A stretch of 45,561 nucleotides of DNA from Helicobacter sp. 11S02596-1 (GTDB lineage: Bacteria > Campylobacterota > Campylobacteria > Campylobacterales > Helicobacteraceae), in NCBI RefSeq assembly GCF_002272825.1, contig NZ_MLAM01000016.1, positions 1-45,561 of the forward strand, in the 5' to 3' direction. Shown piece by piece: positions 16,685-25,291 of the stretch. The position numbers and the translations under genes were made by a program. The notes under the pieces were generated by a model that was not told the origin of the DNA, searched no databases, and saw only the letters and a program-made list of their open reading frames with translations. The first letter of the stretch is position 1. The number at the start of each line of letters is the position of its first letter.

Positions 16685-16990
16685 AACGGCTCTCCTCCTT
16701 ACGAAGTCCGCAGGGTGGGTGGGCAGAAATATCCCCCTCAAACTCATCGGGCGGGCGGGTGAAAGCCCCCTGACCCGCCCCCTTAATAGATAGTATGAAA
16801 AAGCGTATCAAAAAAGTATTCGCTTTACTAACCATTTTTTCAAGACTGCCATATGTTATGAAATGTATCCATACATAATAAACCATTGATTATTTTTACA
16901 AAAATTGCTCAAAACATCGTAAATAACGAATTTGAAAGGTTTTAAAAAGTAATAATACGTAATAAAAAGAATACAAGGAGAAAGTGAAGG

Positions 16991-17077
16991 TGGTGCCGAA
17001 AGTCGGACTCGAACCGACACAGGGTTGCCCCTACCAGATTTTGAGTCTAGCGCGTCTACCAATTTCACCACTTCGGC
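16991..17077 (-). tRNA. tRNA-Leu (anticodon CAA)
   Basis: Minus-strand cloverleaf of 87 bases with encoded CCA. Acceptor stem GCCGAAG/TTTCGGC, anticodon arm CTAGA-CTCAAAA-TCTGG giving CAA (reads UUG), a long variable arm as in class II tRNAs, and T-arm GTCGGTTCGAGTCCGAC. It follows a second tRNA-Leu by 16 bases. Confidence 0.96.
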
Positions 17078-17093
17078 ATTTAGAAAAAACTTA

Positions 17094-17178
17094 TGGTGCG
17101 CTGAGCGAGACTTGAACTCGCACGAGTTGCCTCACCACCCCCTCAAGATGGCGTGTCTACCAGTTCCACCACCAGCGC
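17094..17178 (-). tRNA. tRNA-Leu (anticodon GAG)
   Basis: Minus-strand cloverleaf of 85 bases with encoded CCA. Acceptor GCGCTGG/CTCAGCGC region, anticodon arm CCATC-TTGAGGG-GGTGG giving GAG (reads CUC and CUU), long variable arm, T-arm GCGAGTTCAAGTCTCGC. It lies between atpE and the other tRNA-Leu. Confidence 0.95.
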
Positions 17179-17182
17179 ACAA

Positions 17183-17198
17183 ACCCCAAAAAAGGGGT
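17183..17198 (-). terminator. Weak terminator-like hairpin after atpE
   Basis: On the minus strand CCCC-TTTTTT-GGGG is followed by TTT, just downstream of atpE and before the tRNA pair. The stem is only four base pairs. Confidence 0.3.
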
Positions 17199-17215
17199 AA
17201 GATTAAGAAACTATC

Positions 17216-17524
17216 TTATAAAAAAGGATTTGCATAAATTGCAATCATCGCGAAAGCCAAAGTATAAATAACTTGCGCTTCAATCAATGCAAGAGCGATG
17301 AACATTGTCATTAGAAGTTTTCCGCCGATTCCGGGATTTCTCGCTGTTCCAGAAATCGCTGCTGCTGCTGCGTGTCCCATACCGATAGCACCACCAAGTG
17401 CGGCAATGCCTAATCCAATCACGCCCCCTGCGATAGAATAGGATTTTATCATATCCACCCCGCTTATATCAGCGGCAAACGCAAAGCCAACCATACCAAA
17501 AAACATCATAAGAAAAATCTTCAT
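17216..17524 (-). CDS. atpE: ATP synthase F0 subunit c
   Basis: Proteolipid of the membrane rotor ring. The 102-residue product begins with a signal-like hydrophobic segment (MKIFLMMFFGMVGFAFA), then two transmembrane helices flanking the polar loop ARNPG, with the proton-binding Glu82 in LIEAQVIYTLA. The N-terminal extension and the position away from the other atp genes are both usual in Campylobacterota. AGGAG lies seven bases before this ATG, which is preferred over one five codons upstream. Confidence 0.96.
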   Translation of the reverse strand: MKIFLMMFFGMVGFAFAADISGVDMIKSYSIAGGVIGLGIAALGGAIGMGHAAAAAISGTARNPGIGGKLLMTMFIALALIEAQVIYTLAFAMIAIYANPFL

Positions 17525-17622
17525 TATAAACTCCTGCAAAAATTAAGCCCGTTCGGATTCATCCCCTACTAAAACTTTTGAAAGCGCATTATCTCCAAAA
17601 AATCATAAAGATAACTTTAAAG

Positions 17623-19758
17623 TCATTCTTTTATCAAATCTAGCTCGATTTTGCCTTTATTAAAGCCCAAAATCTGGCATTTAATCTTGTCTCCATCGTG
17701 GATTTGTTCTTTGATAAAGGGTGCTTTGTCTTTTTCAAAACGGCTGATATGCAACAACCCATCACCACCTTTTGGAAGCCCTACAAATACCCCAAAATCG
17801 AGCACTTTTTTGACTTCGCCCTCAAATATCTCTCCGATGTGATATTTATCTGAATCCGCCCTAGAATCGATCAGATTCAAAATAAAATGCTTGGCTTCCA
17901 TTACGCCGTTATGGTTGCTTCCAGAGATTTTAACCCCACCATTTTCTCTATCTAAATCGATGCTAACCTTAAAACGCTCAATAATGTCTTTGATGACCCT
18001 GCCTCCTTGCCCAATAACTTCTACGATTTTGTTCGGGTGGATATTAAAAGCCTGCATACTGGGGAGAATATCGGTATTGAGGACAATTTCATCTCGGGCT
18101 TTTTCCATTATCTCAAGGATATGATTTCGGGCATTTTTTGCCTGAAAAAGGCATTTTTCCAAAATCTCAAACGAAACGCCCTTGAGCTTGGTATCCATCT
18201 GCATTGCTGTAATTGTATTGCGTGAGCCGGCGACTTTAAAATCCATATCCCCATCGTGGTCTTCTAAGCCATTAATATCGCTTAACACGGCGTATTTTTC
18301 TCCCTCTGCCACCAATCCCATCGCAACACCCGCTACCAATGCCCGCACGGGAATGCCACTCGCACACAATGCCAATGAACCCCCGCACACACTTGCCATC
18401 GAGCTTGAACCATTAGATTCCATTATCTCTGAGACCAGACGGATGGTTTTGGATTTTTCAAGAATGCTTGCTTCCAAAGCCCGTTTTGCCAAATTCCCGT
18501 GCCCGAGTTCTCGCCTGTTGGGAGATGAAATCGGACTTGCTTCCCCGACGCTAAAACCGGGGAAATTGTAATGGAACATAAATTTTTCTTTGTTTGCGCC
18601 TTTATCGCTTAGTGATTCTTGGAATTGTGCGTCATTTTCAGAGCCAATCGTGCTTACCACCAAAGCCTGCGTTTGCCCTCTGGTAAATAAAACCGAGCCG
18701 TGAGCAAAGGGCAAGATATTGGTTTGAATATCAATAGGGCGGATATCTGTGTATCCCCTGCCATCCGATCGGATACCGCTAGAAAGGATCTGCTCTCTGA
18801 CAATTTTTACTTTTTGGGCTTCAATCGCACGCAAAATTGCCTTTAAATCCCATCCTTGAGCCTCTCCATAAGATGTAAAAACCTCTGTAGCGATTTTTTT
18901 CAAGCCCAAATTCCTCTCGCTTTTTGCCATCTGGGCAATCGCTGTAGAAATTTTTTCAGAAAAATGCTCCTTGATATAGGCAGTGATGTCAGGGTTTTCA
19001 GCAGGAATGTTAAATGCCATATCTAGGGGTGGCAATTTGTGGGTATCAAATGCTTGTTGGTATTGCAAACACCCTTTGGCAATCGATTTTTTGGCAATAC
19101 TGAGTGCTTCGAGCAAATCATTTTCGGAGATGTCAAATGCGCTGGGTTCTGCATTCGTAGGTTCTGTATTAGGGGAGTGCGCAAGGGAGCGCATTTCTAT
19201 CATCAATAAGTCATCATTGCTCCCTGATACATAAAGATCGAGGTTTGATTGTGCCATTTCTTCTGGGCTAGGATTGAGAACAAAGCGATTCCCGATCTTG
19301 CCTATTCTCACCGCACACACAGCTTGAAAAAATGGCAAACTTGAGATATATAGGGCATTAGCAGCAGCATTGAGGGCGCAAACTTGCAGATCGCTTTTTT
19401 TGTCATAACTCAAAACCATAATGGTTATTTGTGTGGGGTAGGTGTAGCCTTTGGGAAAAATAGGGCGCAATGTTCTGTCGATTAGGCGTGAGGTGAGGGT
19501 TTCAAATTCTCCGGGCTTGCCCTCACGCTTGATAAATCCTCCGGGAAATTTACCCACAGCGTAGGATTTTTCGATGTATTGGACCGTAAGGGGGAGAAAA
19601 TCCTCCTCCACAGGTTTTTCATCAACAGCCACACTCGCAACTATAACGGTCCCGCCGTTTTGATACCACAGCGCACCGCTAGATTGCTTGGCGATGAGAT
19701 CTAAGGTGTATTTTTCTACTAAATTTTCTTGATGTAATGTAATCACATTCACAGGCAT
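17623..19758 (-). CDS. pnp: Polyribonucleotide nucleotidyltransferase (PNPase)
   Basis: Phosphorolytic 3'-5' exoribonuclease of mRNA turnover. The 711-residue product has two RNase PH domains, the second starting RSDGRGYTDIRPI with FTRGQTQALV and NRRELGHGNLAKRAL, then a KH domain with GQGG in NKIVEVIGQGGRVIKDI, and an S1 domain with GEIFEGEVKKVLDFGVFV. It starts three bases after the PRTase stop (TAAGGAATG), which also supplies the ribosome site. Confidence 0.97.
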   Translation of the reverse strand: MPVNVITLHQENLVEKYTLDLIAKQSSGALWYQNGGTVIVASVAVDEKPVEEDFLPLTVQYIEKSYAVGKFPGGFIKREGKPGEFETLTSRLIDRTLRPIFPKGYTYPTQITIMVLSYDKKSDLQVCALNAAANALYISSLPFFQAVCAVRIGKIGNRFVLNPSPEEMAQSNLDLYVSGSNDDLLMIEMRSLAHSPNTEPTNAEPSAFDISENDLLEALSIAKKSIAKGCLQYQQAFDTHKLPPLDMAFNIPAENPDITAYIKEHFSEKISTAIAQMAKSERNLGLKKIATEVFTSYGEAQGWDLKAILRAIEAQKVKIVREQILSSGIRSDGRGYTDIRPIDIQTNILPFAHGSVLFTRGQTQALVVSTIGSENDAQFQESLSDKGANKEKFMFHYNFPGFSVGEASPISSPNRRELGHGNLAKRALEASILEKSKTIRLVSEIMESNGSSSMASVCGGSLALCASGIPVRALVAGVAMGLVAEGEKYAVLSDINGLEDHDGDMDFKVAGSRNTITAMQMDTKLKGVSFEILEKCLFQAKNARNHILEIMEKARDEIVLNTDILPSMQAFNIHPNKIVEVIGQGGRVIKDIIERFKVSIDLDRENGGVKISGSNHNGVMEAKHFILNLIDSRADSDKYHIGEIFEGEVKKVLDFGVFVGLPKGGDGLLHISRFEKDKAPFIKEQIHDGDKIKCQILGFNKGKIELDLIKE

Positions 19759-19761
19759 TCC

Positions 19762-20463
19762 TTATTTTTTGCTTTCGATTTTGATATTTGGTTTTTCCAA
19801 AAGACCCGTTAGTATCGCTTCGACTTCATCCTCATCAACAGGGGGCAGAAGCTTGTAATAATGAGCGGTAGAGACAAAATGATCGGGTTTTGCTACGCTG
19901 ATAACACCATCGCAGATTTCAGAGAGGCTTTCAGCGACATTTTTGGCGATCACTGGGGTGAGGACATAAACACTTTTTGCGCCCTTGGCAATGCAAGTTT
20001 GTATCGCTGCATTCATCGTTAGCCCGGTTTCGACACCTTGATCGACGATGAATACATCTTTGCTACTCAAAGAGCTTATCATCGAGCCTTTTCTAAATTT
20101 GTAAATATCTGCCAAAATAACCTCTTCATAAGCTCTTTTGGCTTCTCCATAGATATAATCTAGCGTGATTCCAAAAGAATCTATCAAAGCCTCGTTCATA
20201 ATTATATCCATATTTTCACTCACAATTGCGATTTCACATTCAGGATTTAACGGGGCACAGATAGGCACGGTAAATAAAAAATCCAGCGCGACACCGAGTT
20301 TTTTTGAGACTTTTTCCCCAAAGCCAACCCCCGCCAAACTCGTTGCCAAAATGATGGCATTTTTTACATCCAAATGGTGGATTAATATTTCATTGATTAG
20401 GCGCATCAACGCATCATCTCGATTTTCAAATTTTAAATTCTGTGCTTCTGAAATGCCCATCAT
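19762..20463 (-). CDS. Phosphoribosyltransferase-fold protein
   Basis: Protein of 233 residues with the PRPP-loop pattern VFIVDQGVETGLTMNAA (about residues 138-153) and ATSLAGVGFGEKVSKKLG near the start, typical of the type I phosphoribosyltransferase fold. The substrate cannot be told. The same gene sits between lptD and pnp in H. pylori. The start is one of two adjacent ATG codons after AAGGAAAA. It lies six bases after lptD and three before pnp, so it belongs to a purD-RDD-lptD-PRTase-pnp transcription unit. Confidence 0.8.
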   Translation of the reverse strand: MMGISEAQNLKFENRDDALMRLINEILIHHLDVKNAIILATSLAGVGFGEKVSKKLGVALDFLFTVPICAPLNPECEIAIVSENMDIIMNEALIDSFGITLDYIYGEAKRAYEEVILADIYKFRKGSMISSLSSKDVFIVDQGVETGLTMNAAIQTCIAKGAKSVYVLTPVIAKNVAESLSEICDGVISVAKPDHFVSTAHYYKLLPPVDEDEVEAILTGLLEKPNIKIESKK

Positions 20464-20469
20464 TTTTCC

Positions 20470-22725
20470 TTATTTTGTGATTCTATAAGACAACGCTGTC
20501 GTCGTCAGTGGTGAAAAATTTAACTCAAGCTTGATGTAGGTATTTTTCAAAACTTCCAAAGGATTGCCCGGATTGTTCGTCAAAATCGGTCGGCGCTGAT
20601 TGACAAATTTGAGCCCGATACCAAAGCAACGGATATTTTTGAAGATACCTATATCCCAGTCTAGCAAAACATTGTTCTTGATGTCATAGCCTGCTGAAGC
20701 GCTCAATCCAAAATATCCAAAATCATTGCTAAAGCTCCCCCTGAGATAATTTGCTGAATTTTCAATGATTTTATTGATACCATCATCATTGAAATTTCTC
20801 TTGATATAATACGACAAATTCGCAAGCATATAATTATGCTTGTATGTTGCATTTAATGCTATTTCATCAAGACTATTGTAATAAAAAGAATAAAAAATAC
20901 TGCCATAAATATCAAGCCCTTTCAAAGGGGAAAAACCAATTTTATTTTCCAGAGGGATGCGAGCGATGGAAATTTTGTCATCAAAATTTAGTGTTTGAGA
21001 CATTTTCCAATAAAATAATTCCTTGCCTCCAAGCCCATAAAAATACTGCGTGAGCTTCAAGTCCATCTTTTTCCCAGAAATATTTGATCCCGTAACATTC
21101 GAAGGGTCCCATATATCGGTGTATGAGTGCCCGCCGATGGAGTAATAATCCAAACTATTGGGGGTATAGTTGTTTTTTGCCACTCCGGTGAGGGCATACA
21201 TCTGGGGATCAAATAGACCATTTGAGATTTCAAAATAAGGTGCGCTAAAAATCATTGCTAGCTGGATGGTGTGAAAGACTTTGTCATAATCTTTTGCCAA
21301 ATCGGTATTGAGAGAAACAGAATAAGCCGAATAAAGGATATTGCCAAACTCTCGGGTGCTTTTTTTGCCAAGATCGGGGATATATGTGCCCGATGGATTC
21401 GTAATGCTTAAATTGCTCAAATATAGATTGTTCCAGATTCCTAAAGAAAGATATTTTTTAAAAAGAGAAAATTGCATCCCTACGGGGATATTCAAAGAAT
21501 TTTGAACATAGCCATAGCCAAGATCTCTGGTGGTATTTTTCAACTGATAATCCACAGAGTATAAAAGATTTTTGAAAAATAGAGGATTGAGATATTTGTG
21601 ATACTGGAGATTGGGTAGGGATTGGAAAGTTTTATTATTATTAATTTTATTTAAGTTCAAAAAGTATTTAAAATCAATGCCGTAGTAATGGTTTTCTGTC
21701 TGGATATAGTAGTTGCCCCGAGACATATGCGTGCCATCGGTGATGGTTTTGTTGATACTTTCAAATCGCACATAATCCAAGTCGTTCATATACAAAAAAT
21801 CCAGATACAAGCCATTGTCTATGGAGGCATCAAGTCCAAAATATTTTTTGAGCGGATTCCTGCTGGAATGCAAAAATTCAAACCCAAATACGTTTCGGTT
21901 TCTTAAATTATATTTTTTGTAATAATCTTCAGTATTGTGAAAAAATCTTGTATTAAAAATAAATTTGTCTTGTTCCCAATCGATCACCCGTGCTTCGATA
22001 TTGCCCCCATAGCCTCGAGAGCTTCGGATTTGCGGGGTAAAGGTCATATCCCAAAAATCTTGGAGTGCCAAATAAAACGGCTGCATATAAATAAAACCCT
22101 CCGTGTTGGAGGTCGCAAATTCCGGATACAAAAGCCCTGTGGTTCTTTTGGTGCTAGTCGATAAAAACAAATAGGGGAAATACAGCACCGGGACATCGCC
22201 GATGTAGATTTTTGGATTCCAAAGCGAGAGATAAGAGCCATCTGAATTATAAGAACCCGATGTCGCATCAATATGCCAAATGGGATTTTCGATACTGCAC
22301 CCTGAAATCGTAGCGTTTTTAAAGCTGTATTTTTTGTCGTTGTTTTGGGCGACATTCGCACTTAGCCACATCCCACTGATACCATCTTGCATATAAAAAG
22401 GCTCGATAACCTGGTATTTTTCATTCATATTAAGCACAATGTGATTGGCCCGAACAACAAATCCATCGCCCTTGTAGATTTTGATATTCCCATCAATGGT
22501 AGCAACACGATTTTTGGTGTCATAAGAGATCTTATCAGCAAGGATATACATATCTTGATTCAAAAGCACCGCATTGCCTGAAGCGATGACAATGCTACCT
22601 TTGGCATTGACGTTATCGGCTAGAAGTTCAAAAATTTTATTATTATTTTTATCAAACTTTTGGACAGCTGTTTGGCTTCCATAGGCAAAAATAAAAAAAA
22701 TAAAAATAAATATTAATCGAAACAA
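20470..22725 (-). CDS. lptD: LPS-assembly protein LptD
   Basis: Outer-membrane barrel that inserts lipopolysaccharide into the outer leaflet. The 751-residue product has a signal sequence (about 1-16), an OstA/LptA-like beta-jellyroll domain (about 35-130; ELLADNVNAKGSIVIASGNAV and ADKISYDTKNRVATIDGNI) and a long C-terminal part rich in aromatic strand patterns. Motifs PVLYFPYLFL and KRTTGLLYPEF are typical. The start codon appears to be TTG, eight bases after the RDD gene stop, with a weak ribosome site. Confidence 0.9.
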   Translation of the reverse strand: MFRLIFIFIFFIFAYGSQTAVQKFDKNNNKIFELLADNVNAKGSIVIASGNAVLLNQDMYILADKISYDTKNRVATIDGNIKIYKGDGFVVRANHIVLNMNEKYQVIEPFYMQDGISGMWLSANVAQNNDKKYSFKNATISGCSIENPIWHIDATSGSYNSDGSYLSLWNPKIYIGDVPVLYFPYLFLSTSTKRTTGLLYPEFATSNTEGFIYMQPFYLALQDFWDMTFTPQIRSSRGYGGNIEARVIDWEQDKFIFNTRFFHNTEDYYKKYNLRNRNVFGFEFLHSSRNPLKKYFGLDASIDNGLYLDFLYMNDLDYVRFESINKTITDGTHMSRGNYYIQTENHYYGIDFKYFLNLNKINNNKTFQSLPNLQYHKYLNPLFFKNLLYSVDYQLKNTTRDLGYGYVQNSLNIPVGMQFSLFKKYLSLGIWNNLYLSNLSITNPSGTYIPDLGKKSTREFGNILYSAYSVSLNTDLAKDYDKVFHTIQLAMIFSAPYFEISNGLFDPQMYALTGVAKNNYTPNSLDYYSIGGHSYTDIWDPSNVTGSNISGKKMDLKLTQYFYGLGGKELFYWKMSQTLNFDDKISIARIPLENKIGFSPLKGLDIYGSIFYSFYYNSLDEIALNATYKHNYMLANLSYYIKRNFNDDGINKIIENSANYLRGSFSNDFGYFGLSASAGYDIKNNVLLDWDIGIFKNIRCFGIGLKFVNQRRPILTNNPGNPLEVLKNTYIKLELNFSPLTTTALSYRITK

Positions 22726-22733
22726 TGGATACT

Positions 22734-23198
22734 CTATTCAATCGAAATAACAATCGTTTTTGGTAGTTTATCGTGAAAAGTGCGTAAAAATTTGTCCTTG
22801 ATGGTAAAAATAAATGGCAAAAAACAAGCCATTATTTCCAATGTCTTGATAAAACACCGCACCAAAGCCATCTTAAGGCTAGGTTTATCCAAACTCAAGA
22901 TAGAGATAATCTTCATTTTGAATATTATTTTTCCTAGCGAAGCCCCTAAGAAGTATAGGAAAAAAAAATCATATAAAAAAATAAAAATAAAAATAAAAAA
23001 TATAAATTTTTGAATAAAAAATATTTTGGCTTCAATAGTGGTAGCTTTTTTTAAAAAAAAATAATCACACAGCACCCAAACCAAGCAACCTACCAATAAA
23101 ATATCCACCAAAAAAGCCCCCACACGATGAGAAAAAGGGGGGATATTTAGGTTTTCACGAAATAATATCTCCTCGATTTTCTCATCATTGATATTCAT
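22734..23198 (-). CDS. RDD-family membrane protein
   Basis: Membrane protein of 154 residues. The RDD signature appears as HRVGAFLVDILLVG (the Arg and Asp of the family name) and GASLGKIIFKMKI. Predicted helices lie at about 25-47, 65-88 and 125-142. RDD proteins have no single agreed function; some are linked to ion transport. The start overlaps the purD stop (ATGA), so the two are translationally coupled. Its very AT-rich middle part gives Phe/Ile/Lys-rich protein. Confidence 0.8.
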   Translation of the reverse strand: MNINDEKIEEILFRENLNIPPFSHRVGAFLVDILLVGCLVWVLCDYFFLKKATTIEAKIFFIQKFIFFIFIFIFLYDFFFLYFLGASLGKIIFKMKIISILSLDKPSLKMALVRCFIKTLEIMACFLPFIFTIKDKFLRTFHDKLPKTIVISIE

Positions 23199-24487
23199 AG
23201 AGATTCCAAAGCCCTAAATCCAATATCATTGCGGTAAGCCATACCCTCAAAATGCACTTTATTCATCAAAGAATATGCCTGCTTTTTTGCCTCAAGTAAC
23301 GTTTTTCCCCTGCCAACACTTAGCAATACACGTCCCCCTGAACTCACAAGCTTGCCATCTTTTTTGCTCACGCCAGCAAAAATCAAATGCCCGCTTGATG
23401 GGTCGAATTCATTGATACAATCTTTGATAAAAATCGTTTCAGGCGAAGCGTTTTGGTAAGGATAATCCTTTGAAACAGCCACCACACCCAAACAATACCC
23501 ATCAAAAAACGCCACTTCAAAATCACCTAAACGATGATCTGACACCGCACGGCACAAATCTAGTAGTGGGGTTTTTAGAAGTGGGAGCAAAACCTCACAT
23601 TCTGGATCGCCAAAACGCACGTTAAATTCAAGCAAATAAGGCTCAAGCTCGCCATCAATCACAATAACCATCACCCCTGCAAAAAGCACGCCAGAAAAAG
23701 GCATACCCTCTTGGGACATCCCTTTTAGTGTGGGTTCAATGATTTTGGTTTTGATTTTTTGCTTCAAGGATTCATCGCACAAAGGCGTTGGCGCATAAGC
23801 CCCCATACCGCCGGTATTAGGTCCTTCATCGCCATTTAAAAGACGTTTATGATCTTGGCAAACGGGCAATAAAACATAATCTTCCCCATCTGCTAGGGCA
23901 AAAACAGATAATTCATATCCATCTAAAAATTCTTCGATCACCACGCGTTTGCCGGCATTTCCAAAGCTTTTTCCATCCAGCATTGATTCAAGTGTCTCAA
24001 GAGCCTCTTTTTGGGTGGTAGCGATGATGACACCTTTGCCCGCACACAAACCATCGGCTTTGATGACGACAGGGAGCGTGAGTGAGGCGAGAAAAGATTT
24101 GGCAAGCTTGAGATCTGAGGTTTGCAGATACCTTGCCGTGGGGATATTATGACGGGAAACAAAATCTTTCATAAAGGCTTTCGAGCCCTCTAATTGAGCT
24201 GCTTGCTTGCTAGGACCAAAGACATTGATACCAGCCTTTTGCAATTCATCTGCCAAGCCCTCTACAAGTGGGACTTCTGGACCGATCACAACCAAATCAA
24301 TACCGCATTCTTGGCTAAATCGCACTATCGCTTCAAAATCTTTGCAAGTAATATTCTCGCCGATTTCTTCTGTTGCGCCATTGCCCGGACAAAAATAAAT
24401 CTTTTCTATGCGAGAATCTTCCAAAAACTTTTTCCCAAGTGCGTATTCCCTGCCACCACTGCCGATAATAAGTATTTTTTGTTTCAT
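23195..24487 (-). CDS. purD: Phosphoribosylamine-glycine ligase
   Basis: ATP-grasp enzyme that forms glycinamide ribonucleotide, step two of purine synthesis. The 430-residue product has ILIIGSGGREYALG at the N-terminus, VVIGPEVPLVEGLAD, IKADGLCAGKGVIIA, the signature NVRFGDPECEVLLPLL and the C-terminal GRVLLSVGRGKTL. It is the first gene of the purD-RDD-lptD group on the minus strand, with a repeat cluster just upstream. Confidence 0.96.
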   Translation of the reverse strand: MKQKILIIGSGGREYALGKKFLEDSRIEKIYFCPGNGATEEIGENITCKDFEAIVRFSQECGIDLVVIGPEVPLVEGLADELQKAGINVFGPSKQAAQLEGSKAFMKDFVSRHNIPTARYLQTSDLKLAKSFLASLTLPVVIKADGLCAGKGVIIATTQKEALETLESMLDGKSFGNAGKRVVIEEFLDGYELSVFALADGEDYVLLPVCQDHKRLLNGDEGPNTGGMGAYAPTPLCDESLKQKIKTKIIEPTLKGMSQEGMPFSGVLFAGVMVIVIDGELEPYLLEFNVRFGDPECEVLLPLLKTPLLDLCRAVSDHRLGDFEVAFFDGYCLGVVAVSKDYPYQNASPETIFIKDCINEFDPSSGHLIFAGVSKKDGKLVSSGGRVLLSVGRGKTLLEAKKQAYSLMNKVHFEGMAYRNDIGFRALESL

Positions 24488-24520
24488 TTATTTTCCATTA
24501 TTTTTTCTGGGATTCTTTTA

Positions 24521-24651
24521 TGCCTACTCGATTCAGTTTACAAACTGAATCTGAAGACCGCTCTAACAGGCAAAGCCTGCTTTCGCTCCTAAAGTTCAGG
24601 GTTATTCCGTGCTATGCACGTCATCAACCCGGTTTTTATAGGTTTTTACTA
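24521..24651 (-). repeat. Three-hairpin element, copy 8 (tandem unit 1, 131 bp)
   Basis: Minus-strand copy: GGGTTGATGAC, hairpin 1 arms CGTGC/GCACG, GGAATAACCCTGAA, CTTTAGGAGCGAA, hairpin 2 arms GCAGGC/GCCTGT, GCGGTCTTCAG, hairpin 3 arms GATTCAGTTT/AAACTGAATC, CGAGTAGGCATA. Nearly identical to the next 131-bp unit. Confidence 0.85.
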
Positions 24652-24782
24652 TGCCTACTCGATTCAGTTTAAAAACTGAATCTAAAGACCGCTCTAACAG
24701 GCAAAGCCTGCTTTCGCTCCTAAAGTTCAGGGTTATTCCGTGCTATGCACGTCATCAACCCGGTTTTTATAGGTTATTACTA
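24652..24782 (-). repeat. Three-hairpin element, copy 9 (tandem unit 2, 131 bp)
   Basis: Direct tandem repeat of the previous unit with the same 131-bp period. The differences I can see are a few bases, such as in hairpin 3 and the AGGTT-ATTACT junction, so this is a recent duplication. Confidence 0.85.
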
Positions 24783-24824
24783 TGCCTACTCGATTCAGTT
24801 TAAAAACTGAACCTGAAGACCGGC
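24783..24824 (-). repeat. Three-hairpin element, copy 10 (partial)
   Basis: Start of a third tandem unit: hairpin 3 (arms TTCAGTTT/AAACTGAA), GGTCTTCAGG and CGAGTAGGCATA on the minus strand, then broken off and replaced by copy 11. Confidence 0.7.
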
Positions 24825-24826
24825 TC

Positions 24827-24955
24827 ATCTATTTTTTACTCGATTCGATAAATCGAATCTGAAGACCGCTTACACCGATTGAATCGGTGTTTGCTCCTAA
24901 AGTAACCATCTCACGCCCAAGCGATGCTTGTGCGTTGGAGATAAATTTTATCGGT
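24827..24955 (-). repeat. Three-hairpin element, copy 11 (long hairpin 1 type)
   Basis: Minus strand: hairpin 1 arms ATCTC..AACGC..AAGC and GCTT..GCGT..GAGAT, ACTTTAGGAGCAAA, hairpin 2 arms ACACCGATT/AATCGGTGT, GCGGTCTTCAG, hairpin 3 arms GATTCGAT/ATCGAATC, CGAGTA. AACGC/GCGT here replaces AATAC/GTAT of copies 2 and 6, a paired change. Confidence 0.8.
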
Positions 24956-25035
24956 TTCTCACTTGATTCCGTTTAAAAAACAAATCTAAAAGACCACTCC
25001 ACAGGGTAAAACACTGCTTCATTCCTTAGGTTTTT
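24956..25035 (-). repeat. Three-hairpin element, copy 12 (decayed)
   Basis: Weaker copy with CCTAAGGAATGAAGCAGTG, GGTCTTTTAG and a broken hairpin 3. With copies 8-11 it fills 24521-25035. The remaining 25036-25291 holds the ORF remnant listed next. Confidence 0.5.
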
Positions 25036-25096
25036 TATATTTTGTGATTGTTGTTTTACCCAAATGACCGCTATCTTTTTGTGCGTAGCTCAATAA

Positions 25097-25264
25097 AGCC
25101 ACAAACTAGACCAAGAGAACCTCATTAGGCGGCAGATTCTCGCCATCAAAGGCTACAAACGAAAATACCGAACACACAGAAATTACTACGTTAGCCTAAA
25201 AATACTTGATAACGAACTCGCCAAATTTTTAGAAACACGAATCATTCAGGCGGGGGTATTATAG
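25097..25264 (+). pseudogene. Possible C-terminal remnant of an unknown gene
   Basis: An open frame of 55 codons from just after TAA 25094-25096 to TAG 25262-25264, with no ATG and no ribosome site. The peptide looks protein-like and basic (ENLIRRQILAIKGYKRKYR, then SLKILDNELAKFLETRIIQ). I do not recognise it. Since it sits at the 5' side of a cluster of HEARO-like elements, comparison with IscB/TnpB C-termini is worthwhile, but no diagnostic motif is visible. Confidence 0.35.
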
Positions 25265-25291
25265 TCCATTGAGCTTTAAAAATACCATAAC

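Larger units (their letters stand above)
16483..16812 (+). repeat. GC-rich repeat module, copy d, with terminator-like hairpins
   Basis: Contains GCCTTTTAAGGGGAAGAGGGGC, GGTGGGTGGGC, CCCCTGACCCGCCCCCTTA and ATGAAAAAGCGTA, matching copy a. It also has two strong hairpins listed separately. A 62-codon open frame inside it has no ribosome site and follows the repeat, so I do not call it a gene. The rest, to 16990, is AT-rich with no feature I can name. Confidence 0.6.

Noticed and set aside
16605-16793. Possible 62-residue protein
   Set aside because: It follows the repeat module, lacks a ribosome site and spans a terminator-like hairpin.
16991-17178. Integration site for a mobile island at the tRNA-Leu pair
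   Set aside because: No integrase gene and no direct repeat of the tRNA 3' end was seen in the neighbourhood.
24521-24824. CRISPR array
   Set aside because: The 131-bp units are nearly identical over their whole length, with no short repeats separated by unique spacers and no cas gene.
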